A stretch of DNA of 51,020 nucleotides from SIG575 sp045534165 (lineage in GTDB: Bacteria > Bacillota > Clostridia > Oscillospirales > Acutalibacteraceae), in contig JAZSJD010000023.1 in assembly GCA_045534165.1 (NCBI GenBank), positions 1-51,020 on the forward strand. The letters are read 5' to 3'. A program made the translations under genes and the position numbers. The notes under the pieces were generated by a model. It made no database searches. It was not told where the DNA came from and saw only the letters and a list, made by a program, of their open reading frames with translations. The stretch's first letter is position 1. Each line of letters begins with the position of its first letter. Below are positions 32,010-41,763 of this stretch, in pieces.

Positions 32010-32933
32010 ATGTTAAAATATCTGCCTGAAGGCAAGCTAATAAACACAAAAGAAAATATTCACGCACTCAGAACAATTGATTCAATAAGAGATGCTTATA
32101 AATCATCAACTATCCTTGAAGGCAGAGTGGTTCTTTGTGATAACGACCACAACCTGCACGTTGATTTAGGTTGCATATCAGGAATAATTCCACGTGACGA
32201 AGGTGCTATAGGAATAAGTGACGGAACAACACGCGACATTGCACTTATTTCAAAAGTGAATAAACCTGTCTGCTTTATCATAACAGATTTTGCATTTGAT
32301 GAATACGGTGATATCTATGCAGTTCTCAGCAGAAAAAAAGTTCAGGAAGATTGCATAGAAAATTACATTTCCAAGCTTCAGCCGGGAGATATAATTGATG
32401 CAAAAGTCTGTCATATGGAACCTTTCGGAGTTTTTGCAGATGTAGGTGCGGGAATAAATGCGCTTTTACCTATTGACAGCATTTCCGTTTCAAGAATTCC
32501 TCATCCGAATGTAAGGTTTTATTCAAATCAGGAAATCAAAGCAATTGTAAAAAACCGTGATGAATTGGGAAGGCTGATACTTACACACAAAGAACTTTTA
32601 GGAACGTGGGAAGAAAATGCAAATAAATTCTCAATCGGTGAAACTGTACCGGGCATTGTTCGCTCCACAGAAAAATACGGAATATTCATTGAACTTGCTC
32701 CTAACCTTGCAGGGCTTGCCGAGCTTTGTGAAAATGTATCACCGGGACAAAACACAGCAGTTTACATAAAAAGTATCATCCCCGAAAGGATGAAAATAAA
32801 ATTAATAATTGTAGACTGTTTTGATGCTGCATATCCGCCTGAAAAGCTGAATTATTTTACCGAAGAAAAACATATTTCCTATTGGCGTTATTCACCTGAA
32901 TCTTCATCAAAAATTATTGAAAGTTATTTCTGA
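32010..32933 (+). CDS. S1 RNA-binding-domain protein
   Basis: 307 residues. Three S1-like segments: about 34-105 (LEGRVVLCDNDHNLHVDLGCISGIIP), 125-190 (GDIIDAKVCHMEPFGVFADVGAGINALLP) and 205-265 (GETVPGIVRSTEKYGIFIELAPNLAGLAEL). Resembles the ribosomal-protein-S1-like proteins of Clostridia that carry only a few S1 domains. The C-terminal 40 residues are not S1. It binds RNA in some translation-linked role, by family. AAAGGGAG lies 8 bases before the ATG. It is divergent from DUF951 and is not followed by a gene in the same operon. Confidence 0.82.
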   Translation: MLKYLPEGKLINTKENIHALRTIDSIRDAYKSSTILEGRVVLCDNDHNLHVDLGCISGIIPRDEGAIGISDGTTRDIALISKVNKPVCFIITDFAFDEYGDIYAVLSRKKVQEDCIENYISKLQPGDIIDAKVCHMEPFGVFADVGAGINALLPIDSISVSRIPHPNVRFYSNQEIKAIVKNRDELGRLILTHKELLGTWEENANKFSIGETVPGIVRSTEKYGIFIELAPNLAGLAELCENVSPGQNTAVYIKSIIPERMKIKLIIVDCFDAAYPPEKLNYFTEEKHISYWRYSPESSSKIIESYF

Positions 32934-32959
32934 TTTTTTTCGACCGATTTTGACGTTTA

Positions 32960-32988
32960 TTGACAAAAAATATTTATATTGATATACT
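32960..32988 (+). promoter_or_regulatory. Putative promoter before the anchored secreted protein
   Basis: TTGACA, 17-base spacer, TATACT, with TGA before the -10. The gene starts 177 bases further on; between them lies a GTAGGG-type repeat at 33028. Confidence 0.65.
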
Positions 32989-33027
32989 TTTTACAACAGT
33001 AATTAAATATGGTTTTGAAATGCACAT

Positions 33028-33051
33028 GGTAGGGGACGGATTTCCCGTCCC
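33028..33051 (+). repeat. GTAGGG-type intergenic repeat
   Basis: GGTAGGGGACGGA - TTTCCCGTCCCG: a short hairpin (GGGACGG / CCGTCCC) of the same family as 27438-27513. The segment up to 33110 (AGACGAATCGTCT) is also hairpin-forming. Confidence 0.55.
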
Positions 33052-33165
33052 GATTAATTTTTACTGAAATTTTTGCAAGAGACGAATCGTCTGCGCTACG
33101 TTGTAAAGCATATCCTGTTTAATAGTTGTTTCAAAAAATTTTTAACGAAATAATCGGTGAAATAA

Positions 33166-33957
33166 ATGAAAAAAGTTTTAAGTAAATCAATTATATTTTT
33201 ATTGTTACTTACAATCTTATCTTGTTGCAATCTGACTGCTTCTGCTTATATTAAATGTGACGGACATCTGAACAGATATGAGTGGGACGATTACGAAGAA
33301 ATTATTTTGTTTGATTCCTCCCGTCCCTTCAGTGACTGCTACCACTCAGGCTCTTTAAAATATAAATATATTGAAGAAGACCGCAGAGTTTATCTGGGAA
33401 TCACTTTAGAAAATGCCGAAAAGAAAGATGACGGGACGGAAGATGTGCCCAGCGAAGTTTATCTTTCTTTCAACGATTCTTCACAGATTATTTTAAGATC
33501 TGACTTGACTGCCGATTTTGAAGAAACAGAATTTTTCCTGAACTTCGGCCATTACAAAAGTTACCCTATCGGTGAAAGTTTTGAAATTGAAACTGTTTTA
33601 AAAGAATTGAATTTTGAAGAAACTCTTACAATAAAAATTCAGTTCAGAGATTCATCAGGTGTAACTTCTCAGAAATATTCTGTACAAATCAAAAGTGAAG
33701 AATTAAGAGAATCTGAATCTGCTTCAGTTGCAGAAAAGCAAACATCAAAAGCTGAAAGAACTACGAAAAAGAAGTCACCAAAAACAACCAAAGAAAAGGA
33801 AACAACAACAAAATTAATTACTGAAGTAATATCAGAAAATTTCAATGATTATTCTCAGACTTTAAAGAAAAGCAACAATTCTGTACTGATTGTAAGTATA
33901 GTTTGTGTTATAACATCTGTATCTGCATTAATAATCACGTTGTTCAGAAAAAAATAA
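33166..33957 (+). CDS. Secreted, membrane-anchored protein of unknown function
   Basis: 263 residues. Signal peptide about 1-27 (ends SCCNLTASAY; a Cys near it could be a lipobox but the context LSCCN is not clear). A globular part follows (about 30-185) with GHLNRYEWDDYEEIILFD, resembling the start of carbohydrate-binding or DOMON-like domains. Then a Lys/Thr/Glu linker (about 190-222) and a C-terminal span (about 240-259, SVLIVSIVCVITSVSALIITL) followed by FRKK. I do not recognise a family. The layout matches the cohesin-domain protein: exported domain, Thr-rich linker, membrane anchor. It ends at the shared terminator at 33966. Confidence 0.75.
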   Translation: MKKVLSKSIIFLLLLTILSCCNLTASAYIKCDGHLNRYEWDDYEEIILFDSSRPFSDCYHSGSLKYKYIEEDRRVYLGITLENAEKKDDGTEDVPSEVYLSFNDSSQIILRSDLTADFEETEFFLNFGHYKSYPIGESFEIETVLKELNFEETLTIKIQFRDSSGVTSQKYSVQIKSEELRESESASVAEKQTSKAERTTKKKSPKTTKEKETTTKLITEVISENFNDYSQTLKKSNNSVLIVSIVCVITSVSALIITLFRKK

Positions 33958-33965
33958 TCAAATAA

Positions 33966-34025
33966 AAAAGCTTGCCGTAAAGGTTGTGTCCCTGAGTGAC
34001 ACCGCCTGAACCGACAAGCTTTTTT
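33966..34025. terminator. Bidirectional terminator between convergent genes
   Basis: AAAAGCTTG / CAAGCTTTT outer stem with internal GGTT/AACC and GTGTC/GACAC pairing. It serves the secreted-protein gene (+) and the radical SAM operon (-). The interior holds GTGACACCGC, close to the motif in the terminators at 23184 and 27203. Confidence 0.85.
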
Positions 34026-34027
34026 GT

Positions 34028-35956
34028 TTACTTAACAAGTTCTGCTTCGTTTATTGTGTTTTCATATCTTTTTCCGTACCAGACTCTTTTGTGAGCATAA
34101 TCAACCCAATCATTTGTTGAAGATTTTTCAATCTTCAGAGTCGTTGTTTTTTCTTGAGGAATCAGATATGACGGATTGAAAAGATTTTCAAAATATTCAT
34201 ACCAATCATAGTTTACATCAAATATTTTTTCTTCCTGTGACGGCAAAGCAATCATTGCTTTCTGATATAACAACAAATCTTCAAACACTTTATTATCATC
34301 AAAAAGGCTTACAAGATATTTTACAACATCTTCGTAAAAAGCTTCAAATTCAGCAGCACAAGAAAGGAAAAGCCCTTCATAAAATTCCCAATAAATATCT
34401 CCGAAACGCTGGTCTGAAAAGCACAGGTTTCCTTCGCCTTTCAAAAAAACTTCAACACTTGCAAACACTTTATCAAGAATTCTTTTTATAACTTTGCTTT
34501 CATTTACAATCCAATCGTAAAGTCCCATATAAAAATCATAATATGATACATTTTTTGCTTTTCTCAGATAAATAGCAAAAAATTTCAAAAGACCCAGACT
34601 ATGGAAACTCTGAACACAGACTGAAAAACGGAAAGCTTTTTCCCATTCCTGCACACTCAGTGTGCTTGTTTCTACAACAATATCAGAACGTGAAGCATAT
34701 TTCATATCTTCGCTGACACGTGTGTGAATCTGACACAGAAGAGATCTTACTGTTTTGATTTTATATTTTTCAACAAACTCTTTTGTATACATTATTGTGT
34801 TGGGTAAAAACTCGCATCTGTAAACACTTACATTGCTATGCTGACCCGCTTCGATAACTTCACAAAGACCTCTGCAGAAACTGTCAAATGTTTCACCGGG
34901 AAGGCCTAAAATCAGATCGGTATAAGTAAACATACCGCTGGTACGATATCTGGCAACCTGTTGGGCAAAATTATTGACAGACATATTTTTTCTGCCTACA
35001 ATCTCCAGCACTTCAGGTGACATACTCTGAACAGCAATTGATACACCACGGTTTAAGTCTGCATCTTCAAGTTTACGCAGAATTCTGTAAGTCATATCAT
35101 CTTTGTTTTTCGCTGCAGTTGATTCAAATCGCTGGGGATAGCCGTATTTCTTTTTAAGTTCAACAATATACTCTGCTATTTCTTCATCTCTTTCAAGTAT
35201 TCCGAAATTTGAATCTGCACAGAAACAATATGAAATTTTATGTTGTGCTAACCAATCAAGTTCACCTTTTACTTTTTCCATAGGAAATTGTCTGAAACCT
35301 GATTTATTCCCTCTCCAACAACAAAAAACACATCTGTAGGGGCATCCTCTGTTTGTTTCGATAACCGTATCAAACTGTATGTTTTTATATTCAGGATTAT
35401 CCACGATATAATCAAACAATCCCATAGTATAAGGTGACGGAAAATCTTCAAGAGGCGGACCCAATTCTTTTTTTGTCTGCACAGCAACACCGTTTTTTCT
35501 GTAAGAAATATTGGGTACATTTTCTAAATCTTCCCCTGCCGAAAGAGCTGTAAGAAGTTTATAAAAAGTAACTTCCCCTTCGCTGTGCATAAGCAGATCT
35601 ATAAAAGGATATTCTTCCAGATATTCTGTATCGTCAGGAACCTGAACACCACCGAAAGCAACAATACATTCCGGCCATTTGTTTTTCACAGCCTCAGCCA
35701 GTGCCAGATTGTATTCAACGCTCCACATATAATTTGAAAATCCGATAATGTATGGATTTTCTATTTCTTCAAGTGCTTTATCAATGGGCAACTTTGTGAA
35801 AATAAAATCGCAAAGATTATACTCTTTTTTTATATCTTCACGTGAAAAAGAATATGCAGCTATTGCCCCTACCGCATACGGAAGATACACTGCTGAAGGA
35901 AGATATGATGACTCAGAAAGCGCATTATTCGGTTGTACAAAATATACGTTTTTCAT
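34028..35956 (-). CDS. B12-binding-like radical SAM protein, paralog 1
   Basis: 642 residues. N-terminal B12-binding-like Rossmann domain at about 1-150 (IIGFSNYMWSVEYNLALAEA, AFGGVQVPDDTEYLEEYPF) without the DxHxxG motif. Radical SAM core with Cys205/209/212 in ETNRGCPYRCVFC, then LGLPGETFDSFCRGL and an EAGQHSNVSVYRCE segment. The C-terminal domain (about 420-642) is shared only with the other three paralogs, ending DWVDYAHKRVWYGKRY. The CxxxCxxC motif is intact, so it should bind a 4Fe-4S cluster and cleave SAM. Substrate unknown. Last gene of the seven-gene operon. The residue after the third Cys is C rather than D as in the other three. Confidence 0.88.
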   Translation of the reverse strand: MKNVYFVQPNNALSESSYLPSAVYLPYAVGAIAAYSFSREDIKKEYNLCDFIFTKLPIDKALEEIENPYIIGFSNYMWSVEYNLALAEAVKNKWPECIVAFGGVQVPDDTEYLEEYPFIDLLMHSEGEVTFYKLLTALSAGEDLENVPNISYRKNGVAVQTKKELGPPLEDFPSPYTMGLFDYIVDNPEYKNIQFDTVIETNRGCPYRCVFCCWRGNKSGFRQFPMEKVKGELDWLAQHKISYCFCADSNFGILERDEEIAEYIVELKKKYGYPQRFESTAAKNKDDMTYRILRKLEDADLNRGVSIAVQSMSPEVLEIVGRKNMSVNNFAQQVARYRTSGMFTYTDLILGLPGETFDSFCRGLCEVIEAGQHSNVSVYRCEFLPNTIMYTKEFVEKYKIKTVRSLLCQIHTRVSEDMKYASRSDIVVETSTLSVQEWEKAFRFSVCVQSFHSLGLLKFFAIYLRKAKNVSYYDFYMGLYDWIVNESKVIKRILDKVFASVEVFLKGEGNLCFSDQRFGDIYWEFYEGLFLSCAAEFEAFYEDVVKYLVSLFDDNKVFEDLLLYQKAMIALPSQEEKIFDVNYDWYEYFENLFNPSYLIPQEKTTTLKIEKSSTNDWVDYAHKRVWYGKRYENTINEAELVK

Positions 35957-35977
35957 TTTTTACCCTCCTTACAGAAT

Positions 35978-37882
35978 TTATATATTTTCAGCAGTTCTGA
36001 TTGTCTTTTTATTTCTTCTTCCGTACCAGATTATTTTCTTTGCATAACCTTCCCAGTCAGAGGGAACATCTGAAGCCAGAAATCTTGTTTCTGTTTCTTT
36101 CTTTTCAAGCTTTGCTTCACGGTTTGCAAGAATATTATAAAAATAGGATTTCCAATCGTAACTGTATTTTTCAGTAACGTCATTACCATAGGGCGTTACA
36201 ATCATATTTTTCTGGTATGACATCAGTTCTTCCATGATTTGTTTTTCAATATTGAACTGTGAAAGGAATTCTCCTGCTTCTTCATAAAATTCATCAAGTT
36301 TATAAATATAATCAAGAAGCATTGCCTCTTCATAAGGCCATGTTATATCACCGAATTCACGGTTGATATACGATAAATCAACTTCGCCTTCTGCTGTTGA
36401 TTCAATACATTTGCTGATTCTTCTTATTGTATCGCCAATGACACCTTCACGGTCTGCAAAATAGTTGATGAAAGAATCATAAAAACTATAATAAGAAACT
36501 CCCATTGCATTGTGAAGATATATTGCAAAACATTGGAGAAGTCCGTGGCAATGAACGCTCTGGATACAGGAAGAAAAAATTGTAGCCTTGACAAGGTCAG
36601 GAGCACTCATTGTTGAAGTTTCTATAATATATTCAAGTCCGCCTGAAAAAACTGCATTTGAAATTGCACAATGGTTGATGTTCAATTTGTTGATTGCAGT
36701 TTTTATGCCGAATTTTTTCATATAATCTTTGTTTGACAAAGTGGAGTTAGGATAAACTTCACATCTGAAAACATTGATAGAATCGTGCTGACCTCTTTCA
36801 AGAAGTTCGCAGATTCCTTCTGAAAAACTTTTGAGAGTTTCACCGGGCAAACCTAAAATAAGTTCTGTGTATGTGGGGATGCCTGCTTTATGGTAAAGTT
36901 CAAGCTGTTCAGACAGTTTATCTTTATTCATATTTTTTCTTGAAATATTTTCAAGCACTGTTTCTGACATACTCTGGAATGCAAGAGAAACACCCTTGCT
37001 CATTCCCACATCATTGAAAAGTTTATTTATTGTGAAAATTCTGTCTGTTTTATTTTTTGCAAAACAAGCACCGAATTTATCAGGAAAACCATTTTTCTTT
37101 TTCATGAAAACTGCAAACTCTGCAATTTCTTCATCACGTTCAAACAAACCGAAGTTTGAATCAACACACATACAATAGGAAATGTTGTGTTCTGAAATCC
37201 ACTCTAAATCTTTTTTGACTCTTTCCATAGGGAAAAGTCTCATGGGTAAATCATAATCACACCAATCGCAGAAAGAGCAGTGGTAAGGACAACCTCTGTT
37301 TGTTTCAAGCTGAGCATTGAATTCCATATTTTCAGGCACATTAAGAAGTTTATCAAACACACCTGTAAGATATGGTGAGGGGTAATCTTCCACACCTTCT
37401 GCTTTATCTTCTGTTTTTACTATTTTCCCTGTTTTTTCTCTGTAAGAAATGTTGGGAATTTCACCTAAAGATGTACCATTATCCAGGGCTCTGAGAATTC
37501 TTGTGAAAGGTATTTCACCTTCGCCGAAAATCAGAATATCTATAAAGGGATATTTTTCAAGGAAATCTGAATCTCTGGCAACCTGATGTCCACCAAAAAT
37601 TATTGTTGCCTGAGGATATTTTTCTTTGATACATTTCGCCTGTTCAAGGTTATAATCATAATTCCAGAAATAATTTGAAAAACCCACTATTGCCGGGTCT
37701 TTTATAGCCGACATCACTTCTTCAGTTTTATCTTCTTTAAAGATTATGCCTTTAAGTTCGTATTTACTGTTTATATCCTCAAACTGCAATGCGTAAGAAG
37801 AAAGAACACCTACTGCATAAGGAAAATAAACAGAATTCCCAAGCAAAGTATTAGGCTGAATAAAATAGATATTCTTTTTCAT
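35978..37882 (-). CDS. B12-binding-like radical SAM protein, paralog 2
   Basis: 634 residues from ATG 37882 (GGTGA 5 bases upstream); the in-frame GTG at 37894 lies inside that site. Same three-part layout as its neighbours: B12-binding-like domain (about 1-150), radical SAM core with Cys198/202/205 (GCPYHCSFCDW), and the shared C-terminal domain ending DWEGYAKKIIWYGRRN. It has a longer internal segment KKDLEWISEHNISYCMCVDSNFGLFERDEE, the conserved helix/strand pair of this family. It lies 21 bases before paralog 1's start. Probably acts on the same pathway as the other copies. Confidence 0.87.
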   Translation of the reverse strand: MKKNIYFIQPNTLLGNSVYFPYAVGVLSSYALQFEDINSKYELKGIIFKEDKTEEVMSAIKDPAIVGFSNYFWNYDYNLEQAKCIKEKYPQATIIFGGHQVARDSDFLEKYPFIDILIFGEGEIPFTRILRALDNGTSLGEIPNISYREKTGKIVKTEDKAEGVEDYPSPYLTGVFDKLLNVPENMEFNAQLETNRGCPYHCSFCDWCDYDLPMRLFPMERVKKDLEWISEHNISYCMCVDSNFGLFERDEEIAEFAVFMKKKNGFPDKFGACFAKNKTDRIFTINKLFNDVGMSKGVSLAFQSMSETVLENISRKNMNKDKLSEQLELYHKAGIPTYTELILGLPGETLKSFSEGICELLERGQHDSINVFRCEVYPNSTLSNKDYMKKFGIKTAINKLNINHCAISNAVFSGGLEYIIETSTMSAPDLVKATIFSSCIQSVHCHGLLQCFAIYLHNAMGVSYYSFYDSFINYFADREGVIGDTIRRISKCIESTAEGEVDLSYINREFGDITWPYEEAMLLDYIYKLDEFYEEAGEFLSQFNIEKQIMEELMSYQKNMIVTPYGNDVTEKYSYDWKSYFYNILANREAKLEKKETETRFLASDVPSDWEGYAKKIIWYGRRNKKTIRTAENI

Positions 37883-37911
37883 ACACTTCACCACACTTTA
37901 AACTAAAAATT

Positions 37912-39813
37912 TCAATCAATATACTCAATTTTTTTAATTATATTCTGTCCGCCTTTTCTTCCGTACCAGACAATCTTTTTTGCATATTCAGGCAAATCAG
38001 AAGGAGTATCTGAAGAATCGATTTTTATTCTGTGTTTTCTTTTTACCAAGGGATGATATCTGTTTTCATAAACAGAACGGAAATAAAAATAAAAATCATA
38101 TTCAAGCTCAAGCTCACATCCTTTTGAAAAAGGACTTTTTACAATATTCTTCTGATAATTTATAAGGTTTTCAAACAAAACTTTATCATCAAAATATTTT
38201 TCAAGGAACTCATTTATCTCTTCATAGAACTTATCATTATTTCTCATAGCTTTCAGGAAAGCTCCTTCGTCAAGGGGCCATGTAAGTTCACCGTAATCAG
38301 GTTCGGTACATGTAAGTGAACCTGAATTACCAAGAACTTCTCTGTATTTTTTCTCAAGCCAGCTATGAATTTTTCCGCAGATGCTTTCTTTATTCTGCAA
38401 TGACCAGCAAATCAGGTCTTCATAGAATTCGGAATATTTTATTCCTTTTTCATAGTAAAGATAAATTGCCACAGACTGCAACAAACCAAGGTTGTGAAAA
38501 GCTCTTACAAAAACTGCAAAAATATTGCTCTTTATCCACATTTCTCTTTTCATTGAAGATGTGGAAACAACTATTCTTGAAAACTCCGTAATATCTTTTT
38601 TGTCAGGAACAACGTGATACTGATGTTGCTCTGTCACAGCATATTCAATTTCGTATTTCTCCATATACTCAGGGTCGTTCATAATAGAATTCATCAGAAG
38701 TTCGCAGTTGAAGAAATTGATTGACATATGCTGACCGCATTCAAGAAGCTGTTCAATACCGTCACGGAAACTTTCGTAAGTTTCCCCCGGCAGGCCTAAA
38801 ATTATTTCAGAATAAGTGCTTATTGAATTCTGATTATAAAGGCTCATCAGATGATGGAAGCTTTCAATAGGCATATTTTTTCTGTAAATGTTATCAAGCA
38901 CATTCTGATGTAAAGACTGGAAGGAAAGTGTTGCACCTTTGCACATTCCCGCCTCATTCAGTCTTTGATTTATTTTGAAAACTGTTTCGGAATTGTTTTT
39001 TGAATATGTTGCCTGAAATTTCTGAGGATAACCGTTGATGCTGTTTCTGGATATCATATATTCAATAATATCTTCATCTCTTTCAAAAAGGCCGAAGTTT
39101 GCATCCGCACAGTAACAATATTCAATTTTTTTGTCTGACATCCAATCGATTTCCGCCTTGACAGTTTCCATATCATAAAGACGTACTTTCGCCTTTTCAT
39201 TACCCCAATCGCAAAAAGCACATTTATTGGGGCAACCTCTGTTTGTTTCAAGTATTGCAGAAAATTCAAGCTCTTCTTTTTCAACAAGTTCATCAAAATA
39301 TCCTGCAAGGTAAGGTGAAACTCTTTCGGGAATGTTTGCTCTGCACTTTTCGGTAAAAATCAATTCTCCGTCTTTTTTATACATAATATTTGGAATTGAT
39401 TCAACATCTTCTTTTCCTGTAAAACTGAGAAGAAGTTTTTTGAAAATTTCTTCCCCTTCACCGAAAATACAGTAATCAACAAAATCTGTTTTTAAAATAT
39501 CGCTTTCACGATTTATCTGATGTCCGCCGAAAATAATTCTGCAATCTTTAAAATTTTCTTTGATTTTCTCTGCTAAAGCTTTGTTATATTCATAGTTCCA
39601 TACATAACAGGAAAAGCCTATTGCATAAGGGTCTTCAAGAGAAGCGACAACTTTGTCTATATCTTCTTTTTTATATATAAAAGATTTGAATTGGTATTCA
39701 CTTCTGATTCTTTCATTCTCAAAAGCGTAAGCAATAAGAGAACCTGCAGCATAAGGGAAATAAACAGAGTTTCCGTATTGGGAATTAGGCTGCACCATAT
39801 ATATGTTTTTCAG
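37912..39813 (-). CDS. B12-binding-like radical SAM protein, paralog 3, CTG start
   Basis: 633 residues if translation starts at CTG 39813. Evidence for CTG: AGAGGTG lies 7 bases upstream, the product then begins LKNIYMVQPNSQYG in line with paralogs (MKNVYFVQPN, MKKNIYFIQPN), and an in-frame TGA lies 2 codons further up. ATG 39798 has no ribosome binding site. Cys194/198/201 (GCPNKCAFCDW) are intact. The tail ends YAKKIVWYGRKG. Layout as in the other paralogs. Confidence 0.85.
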   Translation of the reverse strand: MKNIYMVQPNSQYGNSVYFPYAAGSLIAYAFENERIRSEYQFKSFIYKKEDIDKVVASLEDPYAIGFSCYVWNYEYNKALAEKIKENFKDCRIIFGGHQINRESDILKTDFVDYCIFGEGEEIFKKLLLSFTGKEDVESIPNIMYKKDGELIFTEKCRANIPERVSPYLAGYFDELVEKEELEFSAILETNRGCPNKCAFCDWGNEKAKVRLYDMETVKAEIDWMSDKKIEYCYCADANFGLFERDEDIIEYMISRNSINGYPQKFQATYSKNNSETVFKINQRLNEAGMCKGATLSFQSLHQNVLDNIYRKNMPIESFHHLMSLYNQNSISTYSEIILGLPGETYESFRDGIEQLLECGQHMSINFFNCELLMNSIMNDPEYMEKYEIEYAVTEQHQYHVVPDKKDITEFSRIVVSTSSMKREMWIKSNIFAVFVRAFHNLGLLQSVAIYLYYEKGIKYSEFYEDLICWSLQNKESICGKIHSWLEKKYREVLGNSGSLTCTEPDYGELTWPLDEGAFLKAMRNNDKFYEEINEFLEKYFDDKVLFENLINYQKNIVKSPFSKGCELELEYDFYFYFRSVYENRYHPLVKRKHRIKIDSSDTPSDLPEYAKKIVWYGRKGGQNIIKKIEYID

Positions 39814-39834
39814 AGTGAATCACCTCTTTTGCTT

Positions 39835-41751
39835 TTATAATTTTTCTATTACATTCGGCATACTTGAAAACATCATTCTTCCGTTTCTTCTGCCGTACCA
39901 GATTATTTCCTTTGCATATTCAATCCAATCAGATGTTCTGAAAGGAGTGTAAAATCTGTAAATCACATCTTCTTTTTCAAGAGGAATATATGAGTTGCAA
40001 AGAATTGCATCAAAATAATCTTTGAAATTATATCTGAAATTCAACGCATAATCATCGTGCATAGGTCTTAAAACCACTGCCATCTGATAATTGAACAATT
40101 CATTTAAAAATTCTTCATCGTCTATATATCTGCCGATGAATGTTTTCATCTCTTTATAAAACTTACCGGAATCATAAAGGCAATGAAGGAAAACTGCTTC
40201 TTCCAGCGGATAAGTAATTTTTCCGAAAATATCATTCTGATAAGTCAGACCGCTTTTTCCGTCGACAAAATTTCTGAGTGTTTCTGAAACCATTTCAAAT
40301 AATGGTTTGCAGAAATCACTTTCTTCTTCAATAAATTTATGAAGTGCAGAATAAAAATCATAGTAAGAAATATTCTTTTCTTTTCTCAGATACATTGCAA
40401 TGCACTGCATAATTCCGAAGTGATGGAAGCTCTGAACACAGGTTGAAAATTCATTTGCTCTTATCCATTCATCAACACTCATTGTATCTGTTCCTACAAC
40501 AATGCTTGATGCACCTGATAAAACATCATCCATACTTTCACAATGATATTGGTTAAGGGAAGTTGTAACAATTTTTATTTTATATTTATCAATATATTCT
40601 TTACTTGCCAGAGTTGAGTTGGGCAGAAGCTCGCAGTAATATGCGCTGACAGAACTGTGCTGTCCCAATTCAAGTGTTTCACAAAGACCGTGGCAGAAAG
40701 TATCAAGTGTTTCCCCGGGCAAACCTAAAATAAGTTCTGTGTAGGTAGAAATTCCTGCATTTCTGTAACGTGCAATCTGAGAAGCATACTGGTCTTTTGA
40801 AATATTCACTCTGCCCACATTTTTAAGCACTTCAGGTTCAAGGCTCTGCATTGCAAGAGTTGCACCTTTGCCTATTCCGTGGTCTGCAAGGAGTTTGTTT
40901 ATTCTGAAAACCCTGTCCATTTCGTTCTTTGCATAAGATACCTGCAAACGGTTGGGATAACCTTTTGTTTCTTTCAGTTCAACAAGCTTGTTTGCAATAA
41001 TTTCGTCACGTTCAAACATACCGAAGTTGGCATCAACACAATAAACAAATTCCATTTCATGCTCTGCCATCCATTCAAGTTCTTTAAGAACTTTTTCAAG
41101 AGGAAACAGACGCACCTTTGAGTTAAGTTCACCCCAATCGCAATAACAGCAATTATAGGGACAACCTCTGTTTGTTTCAAGAACGCAGGAAAATCTGTAT
41201 TCTTTATTTTCAAGAATCTCGTCAAAAACACCTGTAAGATAAGGTGAAGGATAATCAGAAATTGTTATTTTCTTTTCTTCTGTCTGCACAATATTTCCGC
41301 TTTCATCTCTGAAAGAAATGTTGGGGATTTTTGAAAAATCTCCCTGCTCATCAAGGCAGACAAGAACATCCCTGAAAGCTTCCTCACCTTTTCGGTGAAT
41401 AAGAATATCAATAAAAGGATATTTTTCAAGGAATTCAGTTGTGGGTGGTACATGGTGACCACCGAATTCTATAACACAATCAGGATATTTCTGTTTTAAT
41501 TTTTTTGCATATTCAAGGTTATAGCTGTAATTCCAGATTGAATTTGAAAAACCTACCAATGCAGGATTTTCAAGGCTTGCGATACTTTCATCAATATCTT
41601 CAAGGCTGTATATTATTCTTTTGAAATCATATTTACTTTTAACCTTTTCGTCATTCATGGCGAATGCTACCAGCATACCAACTGCATAAGGCAGATAATA
41701 TGTGTTACCGTAAAGGCAGCTTGCCTGAACAAGATATACGTTCTTTTTCAT
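39835..41751 (-). CDS. B12-binding-like radical SAM protein, paralog 4
   Basis: 638 residues. Cys197/201/204 (GCPYNCCYCDW) intact. B12-binding-like segment with VGFSNSIWNYSYNLEYAKKL and FGGHHVPPTTEFLEKYPF. Core motif YTELILGLPGETLDTFCHGL is shared almost unchanged with paralog 2. C-terminal signature DWIEYAKEIIWYGRRN. AGGTGA precedes the ATG. It is the first radical SAM gene in the operon, 12 bases after the fucokinase-like gene stop, which ties the four to that gene. Confidence 0.88.
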   Translation of the reverse strand: MKKNVYLVQASCLYGNTYYLPYAVGMLVAFAMNDEKVKSKYDFKRIIYSLEDIDESIASLENPALVGFSNSIWNYSYNLEYAKKLKQKYPDCVIEFGGHHVPPTTEFLEKYPFIDILIHRKGEEAFRDVLVCLDEQGDFSKIPNISFRDESGNIVQTEEKKITISDYPSPYLTGVFDEILENKEYRFSCVLETNRGCPYNCCYCDWGELNSKVRLFPLEKVLKELEWMAEHEMEFVYCVDANFGMFERDEIIANKLVELKETKGYPNRLQVSYAKNEMDRVFRINKLLADHGIGKGATLAMQSLEPEVLKNVGRVNISKDQYASQIARYRNAGISTYTELILGLPGETLDTFCHGLCETLELGQHSSVSAYYCELLPNSTLASKEYIDKYKIKIVTTSLNQYHCESMDDVLSGASSIVVGTDTMSVDEWIRANEFSTCVQSFHHFGIMQCIAMYLRKEKNISYYDFYSALHKFIEEESDFCKPLFEMVSETLRNFVDGKSGLTYQNDIFGKITYPLEEAVFLHCLYDSGKFYKEMKTFIGRYIDDEEFLNELFNYQMAVVLRPMHDDYALNFRYNFKDYFDAILCNSYIPLEKEDVIYRFYTPFRTSDWIEYAKEIIWYGRRNGRMMFSSMPNVIEKL

Positions 41752-41763
41752 ATACTCACCTGA

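Noticed and set aside
34028..41751. RiPP biosynthesis cluster with radical SAM maturases
   Set aside because: No short precursor gene, no RRE-type or SPASM domain and no peptidase or exporter is linked; the sugar-activation neighbour points elsewhere.
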